From Chrysochromulina tobinii (lineage: Eukaryota > Haptophyta > Prymnesiales > Chrysochromulinaceae), in NCBI GenBank assembly GCA_001275005.1, contig JWZX01002512.1:1-22497 (forward strand): a stretch of DNA of 22,497 nucleotides, in the 5' to 3' direction. This document shows positions 7,641 to 15,818 of this stretch, in pieces. Within the stretch, counting starts at the first letter, position 1, and every line of letters begins with the position of its first letter. The notes beneath the pieces were generated by a model. It was given only the letters and a program-made list of their open reading frames with translations, was not told where the DNA came from and ran no database searches. Both the position numbers and the translations under genes were made by a program.

Positions 7641-8243
7641 CCTCCCCGCGGTGGAAGGCGGTGCCCAACATGGCGCCCCCGGTCGTCGAAGGACGGACAA
7701 TGCGGTCGTCGTGTCGGAGTGAATAACAGAGTGACGCTCCGGCCGTCTCTTTATGTATGTTGGTCAGTATGCGTATGTGTCTTTGCACGCGCGTGCGATT
7801 CTGTTAACCTTCTGACGTACTACGGTTTACGGCCGGGGGCGGGGCGCCCGGTCGAGTGCGCGCGTCCGCGCGCAGATCAGGAAGATCTCGAGTCTGCCTA
7901 GTACATGGGGCACAGTCTCAAGTGGGTATTACTCCTTGCAACAAGAGTGTGTCCGCGCGATGGAGAGACGACAACGCAGTCACGGACCACGCTCCACGGC
8001 GCGGTCGGGTCGGCGGTCTGCCTTCAAGCAATGTGGTTGTGTCCCGCTCCTGCGTCCGTATGACTTCACAGCTGCTCCGGTCTGTTCACAGGCGGGTGGG
8101 TACGCCCGGCAGCGCCTGGCGGCTTGAAGACGATGTCGTGGGCAGAGCGGGATGGACGAAGGCGACGGGCTCGAGGTGTTGTGGTCCCGTCGGGCTGCAG
8201 TTGGAAGCGAACCCGTTCCGTGGCACCAGGCCGCCCTCCTCCA
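7641..8243. other. Intergenic region between convergent gene ends
   Basis: Holds the 3' flanks of the omega-like gene (plus) and the repeat-rich membrane protein gene (minus). The part near 7735-7800 is less GC-rich, with TGT/TATGT runs as expected for a 3' UTR. I see no credible coding region or RNA gene. Confidence 0.6.
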
Positions 8244-10142
8244 CTAGAGGATGCCGGGCGGCAGCCCCGGGGGAGGAGGCGGCAGCGAGCGCCGAGGACC
8301 TAGGGGCGCGGCGGTCAGCGCCGTGCTGGGCGCCCATGTCCACGAGGACACACGCGCTGTGCTGGGCGCGCTCGCGACGGCGCCGTCGGCGGCGCTGGAG
8401 CGCTTGGACAACAGCTGGCCCGTGCTGGGCGCCGTGATGGGCGTCGGGAGATCGCAGCTCGCCAGATTGGGCGCCGTGGTGGGCGTCGGGAGATCGCAGC
8501 TCGCCAGATCACACCATGGCGGCTCATCCACGCCAGCAGAGGCATAGGGTCGACAGCGGTGCCGGGGGCTGGCGCTGTAGGGTAGGTCGAGTGCGGGGCC
8601 GAGCTCGGGGTGTGTGAAGCTGCTGCTGCTGGGTGTGAAGCTGCTGGGTGTGAAGCTGCTGGGTGTGAAGCTGCTAGGTGTGAAGCTGCTGGGTGTGAAG
8701 CTGCTGCGGCTGGGCGTGCCTTGGGGCGAGGTGCCGCGTGAGCCGTACTCATCCTCAGCTAGCAGGGGTTCCCTGCTGCCCGCCCGCGTCAGGCTGGAGC
8801 TTGTGTTCACAGCCTCGCGCCCAAGCAACACTGTGAACTGCTCCGCGGTGAACGGCTCGCGCGTGAAACCGTCGCGAGGCAGATCTTTGGGGGAAGACTC
8901 GGCGAGGTCAGTCCCACGAGGCATTGTAGGCAAAGCCGCGGCGGGAGATGGTGCTTGGTTCGACGGCCGAGGGCGCCGTGGCATGCGCATGCAGCGCATG
9001 CAACGCACAGGGGATGGGCGCGGGCAGATATTCCCTTCTGGGGACGTCGTCGAAGGCATCGTGTGGGGAATCGTGTGCGGGGAGCGGCGGCACGTGAGGC
9101 TGGGTCCAGGCCGACGGCAGCAACGGCCGTGCCTTGGTACGACCCTTGCGCTTCGAGTCGGTGCCCGTGCCCGAGTCCTCTCGATTGCACATCTCATCAG
9201 CGAGGCCGTCCTCGCCGCCCAAGACGGCGCCCATGCCGCCGTGCCGTCGCCACCCGATTGCATGTAATGCTGAAGGCGAGGCGAGCTCCGACTGGCGAGA
9301 TCGCTCGCATTGACCGAAGGCGGCATCCGAGGCGTGGCGCTCGCGTCGCGCGCGTATCCGCCACTTTGCATGCTCGTATGCAGCGAGCAAACCGAGCGCC
9401 GCCCCGAGCGCCAGCAGCGGCGCTGGCAGCCCGAATGTGGACCCACCTGATGAGGGAGGCAATCAGAGGTCATCAGAGGCAATCAGAGGCAATCAAGGGA
9501 GTGGCAGCCCGAATGTGGACCCACCTGATGAGGGAGGCAATCAGAGGTCATCAGAGGCAATCAAGGGAGTGGCAGCCCGAATGTGGACCCACCTCCGCCG
9601 CCTTGCACGCCGTCCCGACTGCCGTCGCTGCTGCTGCTGCTGCTGCTGCTGCCGTCGCTGCTGCCGACCCGACTGCCGTCGCGGCTGCCGTCGCTCCAAT
9701 CGGCGCCTTCGTACCCGCTGTCGCGCCGATGCACGCGCTCGCCACGGCGCGCGCTCGCACGCGAGGCGGCCGAAGCCCACGTTCGGACGGCGGCCGTATC
9801 GGCGTCGAGACCCCCCGCAAGCGCAGCCAGGCTCGGCAGCCGCCCACCCGAAGCGCCATGATGGGCGCCCTGGGTCTCCAAGTGGCCAGCCATGGTCGCG
9901 GCGGTCGCGGCGGCTGCGCCGGCGGCCTCACCCGCAGCAAAGGCGGCGGGCGGCGGGCGGCGGAGGGGAAGAGGATGAGAAGGATCACATCGAGGGGCGG
10001 CACCTGTGGGGAGTGAGGGGCGTCGTAGTGAGCACTTGCATGCAGGGAAGAGGATGAGAAGGATCACATCGAGGGGCGGCACCTCGAGAGAGCGGAGCAT
10101 TGCAGTCAGAGGCACCCCGAGAGGGACTACCGCCCCGCCATG

Positions 10143-10192
<50 letters not shown>

Positions 10193-11573
10193 GGCTGCCG
10201 CCGCCATGGCCGCCAACGGGCGCCAGTCGACGCCCGGGCGCAGAGGCGACATCGCCGGGGCGCAGCCGCCATCGACCAGCCGCCGCCGCCGCCATCCCCG
10301 CCGACGGCCCCATCAGCGCGGCTCCCGTAACGGCTCTCGAGCCGTTGGCACCGCTGGCGGCACCGCTGGCGGCACCGTCGTCGTAGTTCCACGCACGCAC
10401 GGCGAAGAGCGATTCCATAGGATGGGGAGCCATCGCGTCCCACGGCAGCACGGCGCGTGCCGCGTACGCGTTCGTATTGACTAGTAGAAGGGATGAGATT
10501 GGGAGATTGGGAGATTGGGATGAGATTGGGACGAGGTTGGGATGAGATTGGGACGAGATTGGGAGCGCCCTCGCCGCGGCCGAAACTGCCGCCGCCGACA
10601 TATGACGAACCCCATATGACGAACCCCTCGGCGCCATATGACGAACCCCATATGACGAACCCCTCGGCGCCATATGACGAACCCAGGCTTGAACGCCCTC
10701 GGCGCCGGCCGCGATGCGCAGCGGGTGGCGCTGGGCGATCGCGGCGGCGGCACTCGTGTTGAACGGGCTCGCGTGCAGCGCGAGCGCGTGCCGGTCCGTC
10801 AGCAGCGAGACTAGCCGAGCGTGCTCTGCCTGCGCCGCACGCGCCGTCACTCGGGCCGGCGCCGGCGCCAACGAGGCAGCGGGCCGGGGCGCCAGCGGGA
10901 AGGGTGAGAGCACGAGTGGGCGCCGGTGCATACACGCCTGCGCGAAACGCACGCGCAGTGCGCGCAGCCGCTCCTCGAATGTGCGCGGCACCGCCGCCGT
11001 CGATGAGGCCGAGGCGGCTCTGGCGCCAGCGTATGGAGCGCGGCCTCCCAGCTGCTGCTGCTGCTGCTGAGGCTGCTGCAATTGCGAGCGCGTGTTCAGC
11101 GACAGGTGCACGTGCGGGTCGTTCCATCCGGGCGCGCTGGCCAGCGCGCGTGACAGGCAGGCCGATGCCTCATCGCGCGGGAAGATGAGCCGCTCGATGG
11201 CGCGCGGCCGCAGCGCCTCGCCGGTGCGCTCGCCAAAGACGAGCGTGAGGCCGCGTGTCTGCGCGTACGAGGTGAGCGAGGCGCGGTTGGAGGGGTGCTG
11301 CAGCGACGCGCACGCGTCGACACCGAGCAGCGTGTAGCCCGAGCCGGGCAAGCCGTCGTCTGCTGCAGCGTCAGCGGCGTCGAGCAGCTCGTTGGTGATG
11401 GTTTGCACGCCCTCCGTCTCCTGTAACGTGGGGCAAAAGGAGGTGCGCAGCCACAACATACGCACTGGCATCTCATGGCACGCAAGCATGCCGAGAGCAC
11501 TGCCGGCTCGCGGGCAGTATCCATAGTCGGTGCCGATGGTCAGTGCGAGTGTTTTTCTAAAGAAGGCAAGCAA
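8244..11573 (-). CDS. Unrecognised single-pass membrane protein, repeat-rich, several introns
   Basis: The product is not recognised. In order: a globular-looking N-terminal part (from about 11420, where a TTACAG acceptor-like site precedes GAGACGGAGG), with short Gln and Ala runs; a segment coding NTNAYAARAVLPWDAM after an intron ending near 10483; a 16-residue Gly run (10143-10190); a Ser/Asp/Gly-rich stretch (9600-9710); a transmembrane helix, STFGLPAPLLALGAALGLLAAYEH, followed by KWRIRARR (about 9446-9340); and a long tail with SSFTP pentapeptide repeats ending PPPPPGLPPGIL at 8244. The basic flank after the helix suggests an outside N-terminus and cytosolic tail. Likely introns: one covering about 10700-10484, 10082-10004, a following one of about 70 nt, 9592-9447, and 8917-8800. 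The frame changes near 8910 (TGA at 8910-8908); either the 118-nt intron or a small indel explains it. The start at 11573 is doubtful; a 5' exon may lie upstream. Confidence 0.45.
8426..8509 (-). repeat. 42-bp tandem duplication, coding
   Basis: Copies 8426-8467 and 8468-8509 differ at one position (GTGATGG against GTGGTGG). In the minus frame each encodes a 14-residue unit of the form LASCDLPTPxTAPx within the tail of the membrane protein. In-frame length and near-identity point to a recent duplication. Confidence 0.85.
8612..8706 (-). repeat. 15-bp tandem repeat encoding SSFTP pentapeptides
   Basis: About six copies of a 15-bp unit (plus strand TGTGAAGCTGCTGGG, one with a G-to-A change) give the SSFTP repeat in the minus frame. 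It is Ser/Thr-Pro-rich and so a possible phosphorylation region of the cytosolic tail, which is inference. Confidence 0.85.
9447..9592 (-). repeat. Intron with three copies of the AG/GT exon junction
   Basis: Within the membrane protein gene the sequence AGGTGGGTCCACATTCGGG occurs three times (minus strand from 9594, 9526 and 9448). The first copy supplies the donor and the last starts the downstream exon (coding STFGLP). The middle copy lies inside the intron, where AG at 9526-9525 is followed directly by GT at 9524-9523. The two half-introns (9592-9525, 68 nt; 9524-9447, 78 nt) share the filler CCTTGATTGCCTCTGATGAC or close variants. Removing all 146 nt keeps phase 1 and the reading frame through the membrane helix. 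Confidence 0.75.
9966..10084 (-). repeat. 40-bp direct repeat bounding a 79-nt intron
   Basis: Plus-strand 9966-10005 and 10045-10084 are identical over 40 bp. On the minus strand each copy begins AGGTGCCGCCCCTCG, so the upstream copy provides a GT donor at 10082 and the downstream copy is preceded by CTCCCCACAG, giving an acceptor at 10004. The 5' half of the predicted intron is thus a copy of the next exon; the 39-nt remainder is not repeated nearby. Confidence 0.75.
10143..10190 (-). repeat. (GCC)16 trinucleotide repeat, poly-Gly
   Basis: Sixteen uninterrupted GCC triplets on the plus strand, read as 16 Gly codons in the minus-strand membrane protein frame. It is likely length-polymorphic and fold-back prone. 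Confidence 0.9.
10493..10690 (-). repeat. Two repeat blocks in an intron of the membrane protein gene
   Basis: Plus-strand 10493-10562 is a strand-asymmetric array of GGGAGATT and GGGATGAGATT/GGGACGAGATT units. On the minus strand it is a pyrimidine-rich array just upstream of the acceptor TTCTACTAG (10484), so it could act as the polypyrimidine tract. Plus-strand 10598-10684 has five copies of CATATGACGAACCC, two preceded by CCCTCGGCGC, which also occurs at the end of the preceding exon near 10705. This looks like local duplication of the donor region. Confidence 0.7.
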
Positions 11574-11793
11574 GTCAAGCCAAGTGAATCCGCAGCGTCA
11601 GCACTCCTCTTGGCGCAGGGTTGGCGCGAGAGTATCTGGATGCAAACAACCTGGCATGGCAAGAAAGGTTACGGACGAAACCACCACGAGGCAGCGACCT
11701 CGCGAGAGCTCGTCAGACCTCTTTTCCTAGACCGACTCACGTGGACGCGTTCGCCACCGCGTCCTCGCCGTCCGCACCACCGCAGCCACAGAA

Positions 11794-13195
11794 ATGCGTA
11801 AGCTTCTCGCCGCCTCGGCCATCCTCAGCGCGGACGCCGCCTTCGTGCCGGCGCCCATGAGCGCCAGCCACGACGCCTCGAACTGCGGTGCGTCCGCCCA
11901 CAGCTGCCGCAGCGGGTCGGCGAGGCTGGTCGCGACAATGGAGGAGGCTGGCTTCGCGATCAAGAAAGCGGGATCGATGTCGCGCGACGAGCGCCTGCGC
12001 TCACGCTACTCGGGCCTAAAATTCGTACCCGAGGGGGGCTGGGCGGACAATGCGGTCGACTTTTCATACGACGAGCTCTCGCAGTCGATGAACGCGATCC
12101 CGACCTTCTCGCGCGGCGACGTGACGACCGGCAGCATCATCGGATTTGAGCCCAACGGCGCGCTCGTGGACATTGGCGTCAAATCATCTGCCTACGTCAC
12201 GCTGCAGGAGATGGCGCTCGTCAAGCCCGACAAGCCCGAGAACTGCCTCGCGCTGGGCGCGGAGTACGAGTTCGTCATCGTGTCGCGCGAGGACGAGAAC
12301 GGCCAGCTCATGCTCTCGCGCCGCCGGCTGCTCTTTGACACGGCGTGGGAGTCGGTGGCAAAGTTGTACGCCGACGACGCCGTCGTCGAGGGCGAGGTGG
12401 TCGCAGTCAACCGCGGCGGCGCGATGATGCTCGTCGAGGGCCTGCGTGCCTTCCTGCCCGGCAGCCACTTCATGGCAGGCCAGACGCCGAGCGAGGACTT
12501 CATCGGCAAGAAGCTGAAGGTCAAGTTCCTCGACGTCGACAAGGAGAACTCGCGTCTCGTCGTCTCGTACCGGAAGGCCAACGCCGACAACCAGATCTCC
12601 GATCTGACTGTGGGCACGGTCCTCAAGGGCGTCGTCACCGCCGTCAAGCCGTACGGCGCCTTCGTCGACCTCGGCGGCATGTCGGGTCTGATCCACATCT
12701 CGCAGATCTCGTGCGACCACAGTGCGTGCCGCCCGTTCCCCTCCTCCCCCCCCCTCTTCCTGGCTCTGCGCCCTTGTGCCTCTCTGACGTTGCCCCTTAC
12801 CTCGACTTGTCTCCCCCCCCGCCCCGGCCTCTCGCCGCTCATCCCCCCTTTCCCTTCCCGCTCCTCCCGTCCCAGTCTCCAACGTCGAGGCGGTCATCCC
12901 CGTTGGCACGGAGCTCAAGTGCATGGTCATCTCTCAGGACAAGGGTAAGGGTCGCGTCGCCCTCTCCACCAAAACCCTTGAGCGCGAGCCCGGCGACATG
13001 ATCAAGAACCAGCAGTCGGTCTTCGACAACGCCGAGGCGACCGCCGCCATGTACCAGGAGCGGCTCGAGGCGGAGCGCAAGGCGCGCGAGGAGGCCGCGC
13101 AGGACGTCATCTTCGGCCTCGAGAGCGTCTTTGCGGACCCCACTGTGCCAGACGCCGCCGCGCCCGCCGCCGCCGCCATCCCGTTCGAGGAATGA
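11794..13195 (+). CDS. rps1: Plastid ribosomal protein S1 (three S1 RNA-binding domains)
   Basis: Nuclear-encoded 30S-subunit protein S1 of the plastid ribosome, which helps the small subunit engage mRNA. Exons 11794-12721 and 12876-13195 join in phase 1, 415 residues; the intron has a long C/T-rich tract before CCCAG and restores the third domain (HISQISCDHISNVEAVIPVG). The N-terminus MRKLLAASAILSADAAFVPAP is a signal peptide ending in an AAF-like cleavage motif followed by a Ser/Ala/Arg transit region, the bipartite type used by complex plastids. S1 domains lie at about residues 106-178 (FSRGDVTTGSIIGF...ALVDIGVKSSAYV), 194-262 (VVEGEVVAVNRGGAMMLVEG) and 272-345 (GTVLKGVVTAVKPYGAFVDLGG). 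Three domains match cyanobacterial and chloroplast S1, not the six of enterobacterial S1. The C-terminal tail is Ala/Glu-rich, with a helical MYQERLEAERKAREEAAQ stretch. It diverges from the minus gene, with 220 bp between. Confidence 0.92.
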
Positions 13196-13825
13196 GGCGC
13201 GCCGCGCCCGCTCGGTGCGGCGGAGGACACGCCCGACACGGCACCCGCCCCCCGCCCCCCACGCCTTGGCGGTGGAGGCAGAGCGAACCTGTAACGGCTG
13301 TACAGGCGGGTGGGAACGGCTCGCATGTAACGGCTCGCATGCGCGCCCAAGGCCTTGGGAGTGGTCAGCCGGGGGGAAGGGGAGGCGACGCTTGCCTCGT
13401 CCGGGGCGGCGCTGAGCTGGAGGGGCGTGGAGCGTGGGGTGATGCAATGCGGGGTTTGAAGATGCCGATGGCGGCACACTTGATGCTGAGTTGGACTGAA
13501 CTCTAGGGGTTGATGCATTCCATGAGCTTGCGAGAGGTGGCCAAATAGCGCGGCGGAGCTGTCGCGGAGACGACGGAGCGTCAAGGCGAGAGAGGATCGG
13601 ATTTGCTGATGGTACTCTACATGGTCTTTCACGCCCTTGTACATACGTTTTTGATGCCTGCGTGTGCGCGACGGCCCCTTATGTGTGTTAGAGCGTGGGG
13701 GGTAAGTGAGCGTGAAATGAGTTTTTCATGTGTTTTTGTAAGAGGAACACGAGCCGTAACGGGAAAAATGTTTGGACGGGCCTCGATAAAGACGCGGGGG
13801 TTCAGCGTGCGCGCACGAACGCGAT
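13196..13825. other. Intergenic region after the plastid S1 gene
   Basis: Presumed 3' UTR of the S1 gene, then the upstream region of the ADP-ribosyltransferase-like gene. The words AACGGCTCGCATG (13316 and 13329 region) and TGTACAGGCGGG recur locally. Past 13600 it turns T- and A-richer (TTTCATGTGTTTTTGTAAG). No coding region or RNA gene is supported. Confidence 0.5.
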
Positions 13826-13946
13826 ATGGTGGCTGGCTCCGACAACATCATCGCCATGGACTTAGCGGACGACGCCGATGCCCCCTCCGACCAAATTGCC
13901 GCCGGCTCCGCTGATCCGTTGGCGGCCACAAGTGCCACGGTGCAGG
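13826..13946 (+). other. Possible 5' exon of the ADP-ribosyltransferase-like gene
   Basis: An ATG at 13826 opens an acidic frame (MVAGSDNIIAMDLADDADAP...). Splicing from a GT at 13947 to the strong-looking acceptor CCGTGCGCAG (ends 14190) joins it in phase 1 to GACGATGCG and the ATG at 14202. The joined frame has no stop. The donor (GTTTTG) is weak, so translation may simply begin at 14202. Confidence 0.3.
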
Positions 13947-14201
13947 GTTTTGCTCATCCTCGGAGAGAAGGAGCTTGCACCCCGGCGGTCATCGGTGGCG
14001 ACCCGCACGCGAGGGGCGGTGCGTACCGTTGCGCGCTCGAATGCTCCCGCTCGCAACGCGCACGATCGCAACGCTCCCAACGCGACTCGGTTGGCCAACC
14101 TGCTCCCTGGTCACTGGACACTGGCCCACTGGTCGTTGTCCTGTGTCTGGGAATCTGAACTTTGGACGCATGCGTGTTGACCGTGCGCAGGTGACGATGC
14201 G

Positions 14202-15122
14202 ATGGAGGCCGCAACGATCACGGCGGCGCTCGCTGCTGTTTCCTCGCTCACGGCGCTCACCGTCCTTGAGAGACTCTTTGGAGCACCGATGCGTGCGGGG
14301 ATGCAAGGAGCAAGAGGGATTTTGCGAGGGCTGTCGCAACCAGGAGGCGCTCCCTGGAGGAGAGCCTGGCTGATATTCCTCCTCAGCTTCAACAGCATGG
14401 CAAGCGTTGAATGCCAACTGTCTCCGAAAAATGAGACTGGTGAAGGGACCACCGAAGGAGTGGCGGGATCTACAGGCGGCGGCATCGTCACCGTCCTCCT
14501 CCTTTGCTGCCTCTGCGCAAGCTGTCATCGCCGTCTCAACGGCAACACCGGCATGCAGCCATATCACGGCAACACCGGCATTCAGATGCAGCAGATACAG
14601 CAACAGATGGCTATGCAGCAGCAGCAGCAGCAATGGCAGCAGCAGCAGCAGCAGCAGCAATGGCAGCAGCAGCAGCAGTTGCAGCAGCAGATGGCGATGC
14701 AGCAGCAGATGGCGATGCAGCAGCAGCAGCAGCTTGCGCTCTCAGGCACGAAGCTCTACCACCAAACCGATTTTGCGACGGCAAATATCATCATTCAGAC
14801 GCAGAAGATGAAGCCAGGATCTGGTGGGCTGGCTGGGGGTGGCATCTACTTTGCCACGACTCCTGAGCTCACGGCCCACAAGGCGCACAAGAAAGGCGTG
14901 ATCCTGGAGGCGACGGTTGCCCTCGGTAGGATCCACACCCTTGAGGCCGCCGGGGACCCCACCATGACGCTGCAGAAGCTCAACTCCTTGGGCTATAATT
15001 CCGTATGCATCGCCCGGGCCGTTTCAAGCGGCCACGAGTACGTCGTCTACGACCCGAAGCAGGTGTCGGCCATCCAGTATGCACCTAGCCATGCACCAGT
15101 CCAGGCTGTCTGGTCCGTCTGA
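14202..15122 (+). CDS. Membrane-anchored ADP-ribosyltransferase-like protein with poly-Gln linker
   Basis: 306 residues. The C-terminal 120 residues have the layout of an H-Y-E (PARP/diphtheria-type) ADP-ribosyltransferase fold: LYHQT with His187, GGGIYFA with Tyr216, then GHEYVVYDPKQV with Glu279 and a final Tyr. Proteins of this fold transfer ADP-ribose from NAD+ to protein or nucleic acid targets; the substrate here is unknown. Before it lie a hydrophobic segment at about 55-68 (AWLIFLLSFNSMASV), a short loop with an NET glycosylation site (77-79), a second membrane segment at about 94-108 (GIVTVLLLCCLCASC) and a Gln/Met-rich linker (129-178) encoded by a CAG repeat. The likely topology puts the catalytic domain on the cytosolic side; this is inferred. 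The acceptor-like CGTGCGCAG just before the start hints at an upstream exon. An active enzyme is plausible because all three triad residues are present. Confidence 0.75.
   Translation: MEAATITAALAAVSSLTALTVLERLFGAPMRAGMQGARGILRGLSQPGGAPWRRAWLIFLLSFNSMASVECQLSPKNETGEGTTEGVAGSTGGGIVTVLLLCCLCASCHRRLNGNTGMQPYHGNTGIQMQQIQQQMAMQQQQQQWQQQQQQQQWQQQQQLQQQMAMQQQMAMQQQQQLALSGTKLYHQTDFATANIIIQTQKMKPGSGGLAGGGIYFATTPELTAHKAHKKGVILEATVALGRIHTLEAAGDPTMTLQKLNSLGYNSVCIARAVSSGHEYVVYDPKQVSAIQYAPSHAPVQAVWSV
14587..14732 (+). repeat. CAG-rich repeat encoding the Gln/Met linker
   Basis: Imperfect (CAG)n with regular ATGGCGATG and TGG interruptions, in frame within the ADP-ribosyltransferase-like gene. It encodes runs of up to eight Gln. 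CAG or CTG runs also occur near 9621-9650, 11050-11085 and 15753-15818. Confidence 0.9.
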
Positions 15123-15359
15123 GCCACCCTACAACCGCACTCACAGAAACTCACAGAAGCGCAACCCTGTTTGTATCTCCCGGGGCACGCGTCATTCCCC
15201 GGTTCGACGCTCTTACGCTCAGCATCTAATCTTGCTGCAGGGTAGGGCCTTCTACGCTCCAGCCTCCATTTGCCCAATTTTGAGTTTGGCGGAGCCGAAC
15301 CCTTTACGTTGAAGATGAAAGTTGTGAAACATCCGGATGTGAGCGCCCCGTGAAACGCC

Positions 15360-15764
15360 GTGTTCATGGCTCTTCTTCTTAGTCTCTCCTACTGCTTGGC
15401 GGTGGCAAGTGCGGCCGCTGCTGCCGCCGCCGCCCCCTCCCACTCGTCTTGCGGCCGCAACGTGACGTTCTTCGGGCCGTGGCCAGGCGGCGACGCGTGG
15501 CTGGTGAACTACACGGGGCCGTTCTCCAACGACCGCCCGCCGCACGTGCAGCTGGGCGCCCACCCGGACGTGCGTGTGGGGCAGGTGGCGTGCCTACGCG
15601 CGTGCCGCGCTGCCACCTCGAAGGCAATCGAGTGGGATGTGGACGGCGTGTGGAACGCGGCGCTCAATGAGACTGCGCATTTCACGGTCTACTACGGCTC
15701 CGACGCCGCCAAGAAACTTGGCACGTACTGTGCGCCGGCTGCGCAAGCACAACAGCAGCAGTAG
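15360..15764 (+). CDS. Small secreted glycoprotein, unrecognised
   Basis: 134 residues beginning with a clear signal peptide (MALLLSLSYCLAVASAAAA; the ATG at 15366 is an equally good start). The mature part has four Cys (31, 78, 82, 124; the middle pair as CLRAC) and three N-glycosylation sequons (N34, N50, N103), so it is probably an extracellular disulfide-bonded domain. The ACLRAC plus W-rich surroundings faintly recall PAN/apple-like domains, which I cannot confirm. It ends in Gln codons and then TAG, followed by six more in-frame TAGs in a CAG-CAG-TAG ladder. Beyond the ladder the same frame is open to 16220. Either the protein ends here or a longer form is made by readthrough or splicing. 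Confidence 0.65.
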   Translation: MFMALLLSLSYCLAVASAAAAAAAAPSHSSCGRNVTFFGPWPGGDAWLVNYTGPFSNDRPPHVQLGAHPDVRVGQVACLRACRAATSKAIEWDVDGVWNAALNETAHFTVYYGSDAAKKLGTYCAPAAQAQQQQ

Positions 15765-15818
15765 CAGCAATAGCAGCAGTAGCAGCAGTAGCAGCAGTAG
15801 CAGCAGTAGCAGCAGTAG
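15753..15818 (+). repeat. CAG/TAG 9-bp ladder with seven in-frame stop codons
   Basis: TAG codons at 15762, 15771, 15780, 15789, 15798, 15807 and 15816, each separated by two Gln codons, all in the frame of the secreted glycoprotein. One C-to-T change in a CAG unit followed by expansion of the 9-bp unit would produce it. Confidence 0.9.

Noticed and set aside
8955-10057. Plus-strand Arg/Ala-rich open frames opposite the membrane protein
   Set aside because: They are low-complexity products of GC-rich repeats, antisense to a coherent tail and membrane helix.
9966-10084. Simple tandem duplication as the origin of the 79-nt intron
   Set aside because: Only 40 of the 79 nt are repeated; the 39-nt remainder is not found on either flank, so an added filler is needed.
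9561-11573. A single uninterrupted 670-residue protein on the minus strand
   Set aside because: Reading straight through includes obvious intron-like repeats and ends in a stop just after the duplicated junction. Splicing at the AG/GT repeats instead leads into a good transmembrane helix.
15170-15225. Possible tRNA (GGTTCGAC box-B-like word near 15200)
   Set aside because: The flanking bases do not form a T stem, and no acceptor or anticodon arm can be built.
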